Shown here piece after piece: positions 1-11,375 of a DNA stretch of 64,000 bases (positions are counted from its first letter, which is position 1; the number at the start of each line of letters is the position of its first letter). The notes beneath the pieces were generated by a model. The model saw only the letters and a list, made by a program, of their open reading frames with translations, ran no database searches and was not told where the DNA came from. Origin of the DNA: Diphasiastrum complanatum. Lineage: Eukaryota; Streptophyta; Lycopodiopsida; Lycopodiales; Lycopodiaceae. The translations under genes were made by a program, and so were the position numbers. The stretch covers positions 63,668,483 through 63,732,482 of the forward strand of contig CM055094.1 of NCBI GenBank assembly GCA_029204225.1, written 5' to 3'.

Positions 1-8
1 AAAAATTT

Positions 9-694
9 GCAATTTTTTAATTTTAATTTTACATGCATTGATAGTCTCTCAACCTACATGACACACCAACATCATCACTTAGCCAACCATAATCAAATAA
101 AGATTATTTATTTGCATTCACAAAATCAATTTATATGTGTTTTTTTTATATTGTTATCATATCTTTACTCATGCACACATTTTGAATTAGAGTTCAATCC
201 TTGAGGTAGAAAAAGAAAAATAATCAAATTTTGATGGGTCCAAGACAACTAGGACTTGAAAATAGATAATTACGAGGATCCAATCTAACATAGTCACATA
301 TATAAATTGAGTAAATTTGTGACAATGCCATTGTGGTATACACAATGTTCTTGTTTAATTAAAAAACTATAGAAAGAATTCAATGTTTTTCTAGACGTAA
401 TCTTAGTTTTAACTTTTCAATTAAGAGAATGGTGTTGCCTTCCACAGCAGAATTTGTGGTAGTAAAATGTTTATGGCAAAAAAACATGAAACATGCACAT
501 TCTGGATGTCACAATGTGCACGTACAAAAATTTATCTTTTTTTTACATGCACCTTCCGTCTGAAAGGTGCGTGTAAAACAAATTACGGCAAAAACAACAT
601 TGAAAAAAAAAGTGAAAAAAAAAATTACGGCAGTGAAGTAGATGCCTCCTCGCACCATTCTGCCCTAGGAAGGGCATTCGGATACCACCCTTAC
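9..694 (+). repeat. Element X, partial copy 1 (left half)
   Basis: This AT-rich stretch matches 45863-46553 almost base for base and the left half of the longer copy at 24180-25484. It also matches, in inverted orientation, 38542-39820 and 52191-53428. It ends near 694, where the sequence changes to copia reverse transcriptase; the same breakpoint occurs at 46553. Short reading frames in it carry many stops and are not conserved, so I see no coding capacity. The class of the repeat is unknown. Confidence 0.75.
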
Positions 695-701
695 GACTGT
701 T

Positions 702-2170
702 GCAGAAGCACTCAGTCAGCACGATTCTGATCTTTGGAAAGAAGCTATGGATACACAATATTCATCTCTTATCAAGAACCAGACAAGGACAATTGGTGAA
801 TTACTTGCTGGTGAAATGTAGTTGATTTTCAAATGGATATCCAAAATCAAATACAAGACAAACGGAAGCATTGAGAGAAGAAAAGCTCAACTTGTTGCCA
901 AAGAATTCTCTCATATACATTACATCGATTATACCAAGACTTTTAGTCCAGTAGTTAAGCATTCTTCTATAAGAATTTTGCTATCATTTTCCGCTGCAAT
1001 AGATTTGGAAATACATCAAATGGATGTACAGACAACATATCTTAACGCATTTGTCAAAGAAGACATTTACATGGTGCAACCTGAAGGTTACAATATCGAA
1101 GGTCAACACAATCATGTGTGTAAACTCCATAAAGCACTTTATGGCTTGAAGCAATCTGCTCAAGCATGGTTTCAAAGAATCAATACTTTTCATATTGATC
1201 ACAGCTACACACCAAGCTCGTCAGGTTCCAATGTTTACTTCAAAACAGTGCAGCAGTCTTTTATTATTATCACTTTGTATGTGGATGACACACTGATTTT
1301 CAACAACAATATCGATCTGATAAAAGAAGCTAAGACAATGCTATCTTTCGAATTCGACAAGACCGATCTGGGCAAGCTCATTTCTGCCTTGGTATTCAAA
1401 TCCAAAGAGACAGAAATCAAAAGTTGATTTATATTACTCAACAGAGGTACATCTACAAGATGTTAGTCAGATATATTCTAGTTAATTGCAAGTTAGCTTT
1501 CTCACCAATGGAACGAGGTCTCAAATTGTCGAAGGACCAGAGTCCTCAAACAATTCAAGAAAAGGAGCAGATGCATGAGTATCCTTATCATTCGATAATA
1601 GCATCTCTTATGCATGCCATGATCTGTACCAGACCAGACATAGTCTTTGCAGTAAGCTCCTTAACTTACTTCATGACCTACCCTGATATAACACATTGGA
1701 AAGCTCTTGTCAGAGTTCTGAGATAGCTTTAAGCTACTATGGACTTTTGCATTTGTTATGGAGCAGTCGCACTCAATCTACTCAATGGTTACACAGATGC
1801 AAGTTTGGAAGGAGATGTAGATACTCGTAAATCCACTTCTGGATTTACATTCTTCTTCAACAATGGTCCTATTTCATGGAACACTCACAAGCAATCATCG
1901 ATACTCTATCTTCCACTGAATCGGAGTATATCCTAGCCTCTCAAGCTACAAAGGTAGCAATTTTGTTGAGGAACTTACTCTCATATATCGGTCTAAATCA
2001 ATATGCTTCGACGATTTATTTTGTGATAATCAAAGTGCCATTGCCTTATCGGCCAACCATAGGTTTCATTCCAAGAGTAAGCACATTGAAATCAAGTATC
2101 ACTACGTCAGAAGCAAATTACTCGAAAAAGAGGTTAATTTGTAAGATTGTCGATGAATGCAAGATATGAC
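702..2170 (+). pseudogene. Copia-A copy 1: reverse transcriptase and RNase H, broken
   Basis: Ty1/copia pol fragment that would make reverse transcriptase and RNase H for retrotransposition. The frame opens near 702 with the copia motif WKEAM, meets a TAG at 819-821, then continues through ALYGLKQS and the YVDD catalytic motif near 1280-1290. A one-base loss near 1372 relative to the second copy shifts the frame. The rest appears in pieces: connection domain 1424-1726 and RNase H pieces 1739-1936 and 1876-2169, where STES and YTDASLEGD are visible. The TAG is shared with the copy at 46560-48003, so the element was already dead when it was duplicated. No gag, protease or integrase is attached. 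Confidence 0.9.
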
Positions 2171-2265
2171 AACAAATATTTTCAACAAATCATTAAGCTT
2201 GGATGCACATAGAAATTTTTGTGCAGAACTAAGTTTGAAGGTCAAGGAATTCATGGATTTAGACT

Positions 2266-2756
2266 GAGGGGGAGTCTTGGATTATTCTCTTACTAATCAA
2301 CTAATTGATTTTTAATCTTCGTCCAACTGATTATCCAGATCTACAGTTTCTCTTCGTGTTTTCACATAGTCTGTAGAACTATTCGGAAATGTTCATAGCT
2401 GGTTATTGTTGCTTCGGCCACCAACGACATACTTCGGCCACTTCGAAGACCTTCGGACACTTCGTGTTTTTCGCCATTTGTCTGGGTGCCTAAAATATTA
2501 AGAGAATAGTTTTAGTAAAGCCTTTCGCATTTGTAGCATTTTTCGAGAAGAAATGTGAACTATGAGATAAACAGTTCATTTCTACAGAGAGACCATTAAC
2601 ATTCTGCTTGGAATTAAAGCCACTGATTTGCATTAATTTATTAGTAAGTGAATTTCAGAGAAGTCCTAACTGGATGGAATGCTAGCACCTATCACAGCAG
2701 CTGGATAAAGCAATTGACAATCTAATTTCTTTTTCTTATAATTACAAAGGGAAAGT
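2266..2756 (+). repeat. Copia-A 3' LTR, left part, with polypurine tract
   Basis: A purine run (tgagggggag) at 2266-2275 follows the RNase H remains of Copia-A at the usual polypurine-tract position, and a repeat beginning near TTGGATTATTC follows it. The same sequence occurs at 48122-48583 and, truncated on the left, at 34374-34796. Homology to those copies breaks off near 2757. The remaining LTR-like part lies at 7433-7752, after about 4.7 kb of foreign retroelement DNA. The matching 5' LTR is not in the window, so the LTR assignment rests on position and repetition. Confidence 0.65.
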
Positions 2757-3310
2757 CAAGGATGATTCTACAAGTTAGAGTTCTAGCAAGACATCATCAT
2801 CTCGAAATTCATCATCTCCACGATTAGTTCCTGCCACAGAAGGCTAATCGAAGATCCAAGACAAGTCCTTTCGACCAAAGAACAAGCAAATGTTGTCCAG
2901 CATGATATGCCGAACATTTTAAAAACGGTATACACTGGATGATGTGGTTATCATGTTACCTAAAGCACATTGTGAACCCGGAAGAACAGGTGCACAGAAT
3001 CGAAAGATGTTTATGAATGGCCCAGCTAGGTCCACAGCCAATGAAATCTTGCCTGAACTAGGAGAACTAGAAAATGTTGTACAAGTTGGATCAGAACTTA
3101 ATCCTGAACAATATCAAGCAACTCCAAACGTTATCTTATTATCAAGATTGCTTTGCATGGACTTATCAAGATCTGAAGGGTATTCCAACATCAATTATTG
3201 AACATACCATACCTTTAGTACCTGATGCAGTTTTAAAGGTTATAAAGTTGAATCGATGTAATCCTAATCTTGTGGTAGAGCCAACAGGTTATCACTACTG
3301 ATATCCCAGC
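2757..3310 (+). pseudogene. Ty3/gypsy fragment: start of reverse transcriptase region
   Basis: The frame at 3074-3301 reads DCFAWTYQDLKGIP followed by a histidine-containing HTIPL segment and a later NP motif. This is the conserved block just before the reverse transcriptase fingers of Ty3/gypsy polyproteins. The minus-strand gypsy at 21893-23560 carries the same DLKGIP motif. The 2760-2950 part is serine-rich and has no domain I can name. There are several stops and no protease or YxDD motif. It is a short, dead fragment between Copia-A LTR sequence and Copia-B. Confidence 0.6.
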
Positions 3311-3334
3311 AATGATTCTTCCAGACAACATAAT

Positions 3335-6300
3335 ATGGCTACGACAATCCAGACCAGAGTAGCAATCAGTCTCGATGGCGCAAATTACAGAATCTGGAAA
3401 TTCAAAATCAAAACACTCCTGAAGGGCGAAGGCTTCTGGTCGGTGACCGAGCTCTCAGAGGTGCAGCCTCCAGAATGAGACCCGAGGAGAGCTGAATGGA
3501 TCAAAAAGGATGAGCGCATAATGGCGATCATCGTCTCGTCCATAAATGAAGATCTACTCATCCAGATTGATCACTGCGAAAGCAGCCATGTAGCATGGGA
3601 AAGATTAAAGCATAAGTATAAAGTGAGAACTGCAGCTTCAATCATGCACCTTTACAATCAGCTGCAATCAATATGGTGGGATGGCAACCAGTTGGATCAT
3701 CACGTTGAGAAGATTAGAATGATCTTTCGGTCAAACCGCCTGCATCAGGACAGGAGCACTAGGTCCCAGCACCAAAGAGTAGCTGATGTACTTCATGCAA
3801 TCTCTACCGACATCCTATCAACTGCTGAGAATGCTCATACTGAGGTCTACTAGATATGACATTTGACGAAGCAAATCAGTCTTGTCGCTGATGAGGACTG
3901 ATGAGAGACAAAGAGAGGGAAGCAGTGATCAAGAGAAGGCTCTCTTCACGGAAAGGCAAGAAGAAGAACAAAAGCAAGCCAAGATTCGAGAAGACAAAGT
4001 CCTCAAATCAAAATCTTCTTCCTACGATCACTACCCACAAACCAGGCCATACAGCCAACAAATGCTAGTTCAATCCAGCAATACCTTGCATGCATTGCAA
4101 GAGGAAAGGGCAGATTCAACCCAAAAAGAAAAAAACAAAGCTGAAAAAGCAAACGTTGCAGAATCATCTAAAGATGCAGAAAGAAGGTGACGAAGCTTTC
4201 ACGATACTCGACGAAGCTTCGACAAGCTACTCCGAACATGACTACGATGTGGTCATCGATTCAGGAACAACATCTCACATAACCTGCAACAAGAAGATCT
4301 TGATCAACTTTTGCGAACTCAAAAACGATAGAGTGATGATTCTAGGCGATGGAAGTAGACATGATGTCAAAGGCATTGGATCTCTACAGTACGAACACTG
4401 TCAGGCCAAGCAGAGCTGCCAAGAGCACTCTATGTGCCCTCACTCGGAAAAGATCTGCTATCTATCTCCAAGATGGCACATCTAGGCATTCGAGTTTTGT
4501 TCGACGGCAACACTTGTCGTATGATCGAGAAGACGACAAACAAGTTGCTGACGGTCGGATGCAGACAAGGAAATCTCTACCAGGCCAAAATAATCAGCAA
4601 CTCTGATAGCATATTAAATGCTTCAAAAAACGAAGATCAGCGCTGGCATAGGAGATTGTATCATCTGAACATGCGGACCCTGTACAACATGAGCACAAAG
4701 CACATTGTCACAGGTCTCAAAATATCAAGGCCCGAGGCTGAGTTCTGCGAAGCTTGTCAGAAAGGCAAGCAACATTGGAGTCCATTTACACACGAAGGAA
4801 GAAGGGCTAAGGAAGTTCTTGAGCTTCTCCACTCTGATGTGTGTGGACCAATGAAAATAGATTCGCTATCAGGTTCGAAATATCTTCTAATGTTCATAGA
4901 TGATTACAGTCGAATGACCACGATCTACTACTTGAAGAAGAAATCCTAAGTATTTGGTTCTTTCAAGAAGTTCGTGGCATTCACAGAGCGACACACCTCG
5001 AAGAAGATACAGATCCTTAGATCTGACAATGGAGGTGTATACAAAAGCACAAAATTCTCAAGATTCTGCGAAGAACAGGGGATAGAACACCATTTCACTC
5101 CTGCATACACACCAGAATACAACAGTGTGGCAAAAAGGAAAAACAGAACGCTAGTCGAAGGAGCCAGATGCATGATGGCACAGGCTCAATTGCCAGGCCA
5201 ATTCTGGGACGAAGCAATAGCTGTAGTAGTACATCTGCAGAACAGATAAAAAATGACAGCGTTGGAGAACGAAATATTGTACGAGATGTGGACAGGCAGA
5301 AAGTTTGATCTATCATACGCACGAGTGTTTGGATGTACAGCATACAAGCACATTCCAAAAGAAAAGAGAATCTAGCTCGACGTCAAATCCCAAACAATCA
5401 TGGTCAACTACTCGATCAGAATACATATGTACAGAGTCTACGATCCAACCTCGAAGAAGGTTGTTTCGAACAGAGATGTGAAGTTCGACGAGTCCATATT
5501 CCCTGAACTGAAAGACGAAAGAGGCCATGAGATCTTCACACTACTGCCTATTCAAGAGGGAGACCGAGGACAATCATCAAATCAGCATGCAGGACCCCAG
5601 ACTCCAAAGCAGTAGGAAGCATAGGACCGACCCCACGAACAAGAAATGTTCGAGCAGCGACGAAATGAACCTCGAAGGCCAACAAGACAAAGAAGACCTC
5701 CAGACCGCTATTCTGACAATCTTCAATGGAGCTAAGACACACAGTTCGAGTACTGCAGCTTCACAGAAGAGCCAGCTACATACCAAGAAGCTATCTAAAG
5801 TCTAGAGAGAGAATTTTGAAAACAGACAATGTCAGAAGAGATCGAGTCGATGAGGCAAAACGAGGCATGGACATTAGAGCCACTGCCAAAAAACAGAAAA
5901 GTAGTCGACTGCAAATGGGTGTACAAGAAGAAGCTGAAATCAGATGGCACCATTGGTCGCTACAAAGCAAGGATTTTCGCGAAGGGCTACACGCAGAGAT
6001 ATGGTATTGACTATTTCGACATATATTCGCCCATGGTCAAGATGACAAGCATAAGGCTGCTCCTTGCATACGCCACACAGTACAATCTGAAAATTCACCA
6101 GATTGACATGAAAACAGTCTTTCTCCACGGAGATCTAGAGGAGAAAATTTTCATAAAGCAACCTGAAGGCTATGAAGACCCCGACAATAGATAATATGTC
6201 TGTCGATTGCAGAAATGCATCTACAGTCTGAAACAGGCATCACGAGCCTGGTACAAAAAGCTTGATGGTCTTCTGAAGTCCCTAGACTTCGATCCTACTC

Positions 6301-6475
6301 AACCAGACTATAATGTCTACATCAAAAGAGTTAGAAAGGATTTTGTGATACTGACCAATTTCGTGGATGATTCACTGATGATAGAAATTTTTTTGATGTT
6401 AATCAAGAACACAAAGAGTCTGATTTTTGAAAACTACGAAATCACAAATCTTGAAGAAGCAACAAAATGCCTAGG
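3335..6475 (+). pseudogene. Copia-B: gag, protease, integrase and reverse transcriptase remains
   Basis: Degenerate Ty1/copia polyprotein. An ATG at 3335 starts a gag-like frame with the motif NYRIWKFK. A TGA near 3476 breaks it, and it resumes in frame at 3521 with the gag region VAWERLKHKY. Protease is seen near 4250 (VIDSGTTSHI). The pre-integrase HHCC zinc region lies near 4640-4770 (RRLYHLN, CEACQKGK). Integrase follows: HSDVCGP near 4830, RSDNGG near 5020, and the expected Glu position in EYNSVAKRKNR is altered. Reverse transcriptase is at 5829-6475 (RIFAKGYTQ, YSLKQASRAWY), with FVDD in place of YVDD near 6361. At least six stops or frameshifts make it non-functional. No flanking LTR is visible. 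It ends in an abrupt fusion with Copia-C. Confidence 0.85.
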
Positions 6476-7432
6476 GCCCAACAAGAAAGCCTATCGAATC
6501 TACATGCTCTCTAATTCTACAGTAATTGAAAGTAGAGATGTAGTTTTTCATGAAGAAGAAAAGTCCAATCTAGAAGGGGCCGGGATCAAGTAACCTCAAA
6601 ATCTATCACCTTTTGATATTGAAGACAATCAAGATATGGAGGGGTCGAGATTTGAAGATGGAAGTCCTCAGATTTTCACTCCTAGAAGATCCATGAGGGA
6701 GAGATCCGAGCCTAAGAGGCTCACTTATGATGACAAAGGAAAACAAGTGGATCTTGATTCCACTTATGCTTATTTTGTTTCTCATGAGGAGCCCAAAGAT
6801 GTCCAAGAAGCCCTCAATACCAAGGAGTGGTATGAGGCCATGAAGATTGAATATGATGCCTTGATCACCAACCACACACGGGAGCTAGTGGATCCACCAC
6901 CTAACAAGCACATCATTGGACGCAAGTGGGTGTTCAAGATCAAGTACAATCATGATGGCTCCATCAACAAGTACAAGGAAAGATTATGTGCTGGAGGCTT
7001 TGCACAAATATATTGCCTTGACTATGAAGAAACCTTTGCTCCTATAGCAAAGATGGTGACAATAAGAATCATAATCTCTCTTGCCATATTTTTTAAGTGG
7101 AAATTGTATCAACTTGATGTCTCCAATGCTTTTTTGAATGGCTATCTTGAGGAGGAGATATACGTGGAACAACCTCAAGGATTCATCAAGGATAAATCTA
7201 AGGTGTGTTTGCTATTTAGAAGTCATTATGGCTTGAAGCAAGCACCTAGATCATGGAATTCAAGACTCAACAACTTTATACTTTCATTAGGATTTGCGCT
7301 TAGTGACTATGATCCTTCTATGTACTTAAAGTTTGATGGTAGTAATATTGTCATTCTTCTAATCTATGTAGATGACATTATTCTTAGTGGAAGTTGTTTG
7401 ATGCTAGTTCAAGAAACTAAGGATGCATTAGC
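6476..7432 (+). pseudogene. Copia-C: integrase tail and reverse transcriptase fragment
   Basis: This fragment begins inside a copia integrase C-terminal region (KAYRIY, then SRDVVFHEE), so the preceding Copia-B reverse transcriptase is fused to an earlier part of a different element. A frame of 274 codons at 6636-7460 holds the linker (RRSMRERSEPKRLTY), the reverse transcriptase entry WKVF-type motif (RKWVFKIKYNHDGS), TFAPIAKMVTIR, QLDVSNAFLNG, YGLKQAPRSW and YVDD near 7365. At 7433 it stops abruptly and joins Copia-A-type LTR sequence. It lacks gag, protease, the integrase core and RNase H. It is closest by eye to Copia-G and not to Copia-B. Confidence 0.85.
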
Positions 7433-7752
7433 CAACTGGATAACGCAATTGACAATCTAATTTCTTAGTATAAATAGTTGATCATACTTCTATTGTTTTT
7501 CATCAATTGAAGCAATAGTTAGCATCTCTCTCAAACTTTCAAGCTTGGACACTCTTGAGTATTCTACTTCAGTTTTAGAGTTGATTTAGAGTATGCTATT
7601 GCACTTACTGCTTATTAGCGGAAGTGCTTAATTCAGACATATTCTCAGTTACTCAGAGATAGCTTAGAGTATGCGGCTTCGACCCACATTCACCTTGTGC
7701 TCATTTGCATTCTGATTTGTTTTTCTTACTGAATCAATCAATCTTCTTGTTG
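7433..7752 (+). repeat. Copia-A-type LTR, right part, with TATA-like box
   Basis: It begins with a short stretch (ggataacgcaattgacaatc) that repeats 2701-2742, then runs on through a TATA-like tataaatag near 7470 into a leader-like region. The germin units at 34797 and 48584 lack this part: their LTR sequence jumps directly to the sequence at 7750. No PBS follows, as expected if this is the end of a 3' LTR, or if the next part has been lost. Confidence 0.5.
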
Positions 7753-8414
7753 CGTTCAGTATATGTGAGTATGTTTGCCTCTATGTAATACTTTGTAGCT
7801 GATAATTGTTTGATATTTCAATGCTTTATGTTTGGCTACGTAATCACTTAGTTGCTAGTGATTTCAAAGTTAGTTGCTAAAGGGTGAACGTGATTTCTTT
7901 CACTACCTTTTTGTTCAATATTGATAGGCATAGTCATGCATAGGAAAGAAGGTTCATTCCACTGCACTCGATGAAGTCGTCTATTTACTTCGACTATTTT
8001 GAATTGCTTTCTATCATCTCATGACCTCTTTTCAACACTGCACCTTCAGCTATTCGACAGGCAGGAGAACATAATCATCAAAGTAACTAAGAACAATTAA
8101 AGCCAAAAGGTAAACAATCAATGTGCAAACAATCATTACACAATTATAGCAAAAGCTCGAGTGAGGCATCATCGCCAAAGAACCAAAAACTTACATCTTT
8201 CATTCCATATTTTATCATGTGTCCTATAGAGCAAGAACTAGACAAAACTACTTTCATGTCGTTGTGACAATTAAATAGATTCTAAAATTGAACCAACGTT
8301 TCACTTATAACAGATTTCACTAGGTGATCCTTTTCTGGCTTGGTGGACCCATTGTTAGCATTGTGCAACTGCTTGTTTGAGAGTAGCATTCAGAGGTGGT
8401 GGATATTTCAAGCC

Positions 8415-8543
8415 GATGAAGTAGTAAAGTTTGTTATTCATGAAGCCAATAAGCGTTGATGAAGTAGTAAAGATTGTTATTCACGAAGCCAATAAGCACC
8501 GATGAAGTAGTAAAGTTTGTTATTCATGAAGCCAATAAGCATC
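8415..8543 (+). repeat. 43-bp minisatellite, three copies
   Basis: Three head-to-tail 43-bp units, each beginning GATGAAGTAGTAAAG and ending CCAATAAGC plus three bases, at 8415, 8458 and 8501. They differ by only a few bases. The same repeat has three copies at 29844-29970, two at 35536-35621 and one at 49316-49358. Confidence 0.95.
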
Positions 8544-9539
8544 GTGTAAAACTCCAAAACTAATCATCACACGAAAGTCCACATCAATTGGGAAAAACTT
8601 GTGTAAGAACATACAGAGTTATCCATATGATCTTCTGTTCACCAACCTCGACCTCCAAACTTAGATAAAATTTTGGGTTTTTAGAAAGACCCTAGCATAG
8701 CTTTGCTTCCTCGTCTCTTTATTAAGTAGCATAGAATAGCTAGAGACTTTAGGCATAAAACAAGGCAAAAACTCCCCTACACCACCGTGCCTTTGGTAAT
8801 GATAATACCCTACAAGATCACTTTGAAGATGATAACAATGATGCATAAGGAGTCTTTAAGAAGTTTTGATAACATTGTAGCAACATCTTGCCTATATGAC
8901 ACATCTATGCAACCAAATCCGACATCAAAACAATGTCCCAAATCGATTGAAAGTGCCTCGAGTTTCTCAGTGACCCATCTTGTGATCATGTAGAACCATA
9001 TGTCAGGATCGATTATGCCAATCCCAGTCTGAGAGTATCGATGAAGTTAACAATACGACGAGCCAAACTCCAAAAGTATGTTGAGAGATAACAGTTGGCC
9101 TTGTCACAGATAGTAGATTCAATTTGTAGGATGGATTTAGGAGGGCCTCTTGTGACCCCCTTCTAGAATCCCTCTGAATCTTACTAGCATCCCATAGAGG
9201 TTTGGATCCTATTAAGACTAGAGTGGTTTCTAGTTTAGGGTCTCCCAAGGTCCGGTTAGATCCTACTCAAGATTTAGATCAGCATCACTAGCATTTCTTT
9301 CCAGATGAAGAAGCTGAGTAGTGAACTTGAGTAGCCATTCATCTCACGAGCATACATTACCTGAAATTTCTTTCTAGACCAAGAAATCTGAGAAGTCAAT
9401 CAGTAGCAGTTATTCATCTTCTAGCGGTTATACCTCTAAGAGCCTGAAAAATTCTCATTGACCCGAGAGTTTGGGGTGACTATGACGGCCCTCGGGATTG
9501 GATGCGGCGTTACCCTAACCACTTGCGTAAGGGCTGTGT

Positions 9540-9576
9540 GGTCCCTTCCCCTTGTCGGGGATCTTCCGACGGGACC
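9540..9576 (+). promoter_or_regulatory. Conserved GC-rich hairpin upstream of germin gene
   Basis: GGTCCC at 9540-9545 pairs with GGGACC at 9571-9576. Between them, CCCC...GGGG can form a second small stem. The surrounding 100 bases are clearly richer in G+C and CpG than the neighbouring DNA. The same block occurs at 30865-30901, 36640-36676 and 50376-50412. Its role is unknown; it lies about 700 bp before the start codon. Confidence 0.5.
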
Positions 9577-10111
9577 AATCCCTCGACGAAAAATTCGCAC
9601 AACAATCACAGTTCCATGTTTCTGCAAAATATTGACATGCCAATTATGTGTAAGAAACAAAAAATCCATTCTAAAAACTAGGTGAAGATTTAGAGGACGT
9701 TTGTTGAAATTGGAATTTTACTTGGTGCTTTTAAACTTTTGTAAATATTCTATAGACAAAAATTTAGCCTATTTTAGTCTTATACATTTGAGCATCATAA
9801 GTTTTTGGCTTTGCCACTTAGTCGTAGGTCTTTCAACTTGAACAAAACATCTCTTGAGCTCGAATTTATCCTTGGTTGAGACTTCATCAAGTTTGATAAC
9901 AATATAAAATCCTGTCATTGAAAGTCAAGTTTTAAAACCCTAGAAACTCTATCATCTCTGCCTTCATCTCCAAAATACGACCGATAATTGACTTCAATTC
10001 TGTCACGCAACTATGTTGGAGGCATGCAGCAAAGGCGTAGGAAATCCCTCTCATCTATCTTCGAAGCTAGTTACTTGGGCGTTACGCGAGCGTCCATCTT
10101 CACCACTGTAT

Positions 10112-10118
10112 TATATAT
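10112..10118 (+). promoter_or_regulatory. Probable TATA box of germin-like gene 1
   Basis: TATATAT about 141 bp before the ATG, conserved at 37212-37218 and 50948-50954. Transcription would then start roughly 30 bp downstream, giving a 5' leader of about 110 bases. This is inferred from position and conservation only. Confidence 0.55.
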
Positions 10119-10258
10119 CTGTTGCGCAGATCTCGATCTCACATAGGCATCGCTCAACCTCTCAGTTCAGCGACATACGCATCTGTCTTGTTGGAATAGT
10201 TTCAGTCCATCTTACGTCGTATAAGCTGAGGTTTTCAACAAAGTTCATTTCAGACAAC

Positions 10259-10942
10259 ATGGAGTCCTCAACTTTCTTCAACATTTTTGCAGGGCTGCTG
10301 GTATTCCCGGCCTTGCTTCTGTTACAATTCGCGCCTCTCAATGTCAATGCCGCCGATGCGGATCCTTTACAGGACTTTTGTGTTGCTGATCTTACCAAGG
10401 ATCTATACCTGAACGGCTACCCTTGCAAAACACCAGCCGCTGTCACAACAGATGATTTCGTTTTTGATGGCCTCACAGCTCCTCCCCAGACTAACAACAG
10501 TGTCGGAGCCAGCGCTATTCTTGCTGACGTGGATACGTTTGCGGGCTTAAACTCTCTTGGGTTATCCTTTGCCAAGCTTGATTTTGCAAAGGGAGGAATT
10601 ATCCAACCTCACACCCACCCCCGTGCATCCGAGATCATTTATGTTGTAAAAGGAACTTTGTACGCTGGTTTTGTCACCGCTGACAACAAGCTATTTGCCA
10701 GGGTCATCAGCAAAGGTGAGGTCATGATTTTTCCAAGAGGACTCATTCACTTTCAGCTCAATGTAGGAGATGCACCCGCTCAAGCCGTGGTTGCTCTGAA
10801 CAGCCAGAGCCCTGGTTTCCAAACCATTTCGAGTGCCTTGTTTGGCTCAAACATCAAGGATGAAGTGCTACAGAAATCATTTTTGATCTTGGATCAGAAG
10901 ACAATAGACCGTCTGAAAGCAATTTTCTCGGGCTCCAAATAA
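10259..10942 (+). CDS. Germin-like protein 1, intact
   Basis: A 227-residue secreted cupin of the germin-like family; members act in the cell wall or apoplast as Mn-binding oxalate oxidases, superoxide dismutases or non-enzymatic proteins. Residues 1-31 form a hydrophobic signal peptide with probable cleavage after VNA. Cys41 and Cys56 match the conserved disulfide. Germin box 1 (about 111-132) has His118, His120 and Glu125. Box 2 (about 153-168, GEVMIFPRGLIHFQLN) has His164. All four metal ligands are therefore present. Asn79 lies in an NNS glycosylation site. Length is typical and there is no intron. I chose the ATG at 10259 because it starts the signal peptide; the in-frame upstream extension to 10013 has no family similarity and lies across the TATA box. 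Which activity it has cannot be read from sequence. Confidence 0.95.
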   Translation: MESSTFFNIFAGLLVFPALLLLQFAPLNVNAADADPLQDFCVADLTKDLYLNGYPCKTPAAVTTDDFVFDGLTAPPQTNNSVGASAILADVDTFAGLNSLGLSFAKLDFAKGGIIQPHTHPRASEIIYVVKGTLYAGFVTADNKLFARVISKGEVMIFPRGLIHFQLNVGDAPAQAVVALNSQSPGFQTISSALFGSNIKDEVLQKSFLILDQKTIDRLKAIFSGSK

Positions 10943-11375
10943 TTCTTACAGAGGACAGTTCATCAACTCAAGCCACTTGCAACGTAATTTGTCCTCTTAA
11001 TGTTGAATTATAGCAACTGTTTGAGTCTGATAGTTACTTGAATGCCGAAGTTTAGACTTACTACCACAACAGTTTGCAGCGCTATCTCTTGCCTCTGACG
11101 GCAGACTACGCCAGCTTTTTCAAGAATGGAAGTCATCGCTTTGCCTTGACTGTGATGAATTTACAAAAATAAACTGGAAATACACCAACTCTTCTAATTG
11201 AGAGATTATGATTATCATGCCTTCCATGCAGTAAGTAGTTGTTAGAGAATTAATCATCTTTGTATCTCTAATAGTGACTTCTGCTTGAAGATAATAATAA
11301 CTAACTAGTAACTCTAAAAACGTTGATTTCCTTGTGAGAGTTGATAAGCCACGGTTAATCATTATAATCATTATG
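10943..11375 (+). other. Germin unit 1 3' flank
   Basis: A conserved 3' flank also found at 38106-38541 and 51779-52190. It probably contains the 3' UTR, but no clear AATAAA was fixed. The shared sequence ends near attatgta at about 11375. In the other two units, element X begins at this point. A diverged inverted copy of about 160 bp lies at 25565-25735. Confidence 0.7.

Larger units (their letters stand above)
7753..10258 (+). promoter_or_regulatory. Germin unit 1 upstream region
   Basis: About 2.5 kb upstream of the first germin-like gene. Most of it is shared with 34797-37362, 48584-51094 and the orphan block 29310-31469. The repeated block contains a 43-bp minisatellite, a GC-rich hairpin and, close to the gene, a TATA box. 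Short frames such as 8787-8993 and 9458-9685 recur in the copies, but several lack an ATG and none resembles a known protein. I read the block as non-coding flank that was duplicated with the gene. Which parts control expression cannot be told from sequence alone. Confidence 0.6.

Noticed and set aside
466-758. Frames of 71-87 codons in element X
   Set aside because: They are interrupted or altered in the more diverged X copies and resemble nothing known.
8415-8543. CRISPR-like array
   Set aside because: The 43-bp units are directly adjacent without spacers, and the DNA is plant nuclear.
9458-9685. 75-codon frame conserved in three germin upstream blocks
   Set aside because: It has no ATG at its start, is broken in the fourth copy, and its conservation is explained by recent duplication of the whole block.
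10013-10258. N-terminal extension of the germin ORF by 82 codons
   Set aside because: It crosses the probable TATA box, has no germin similarity, and the ATG at 10259 begins a proper signal peptide. The same holds for 50852-51094.
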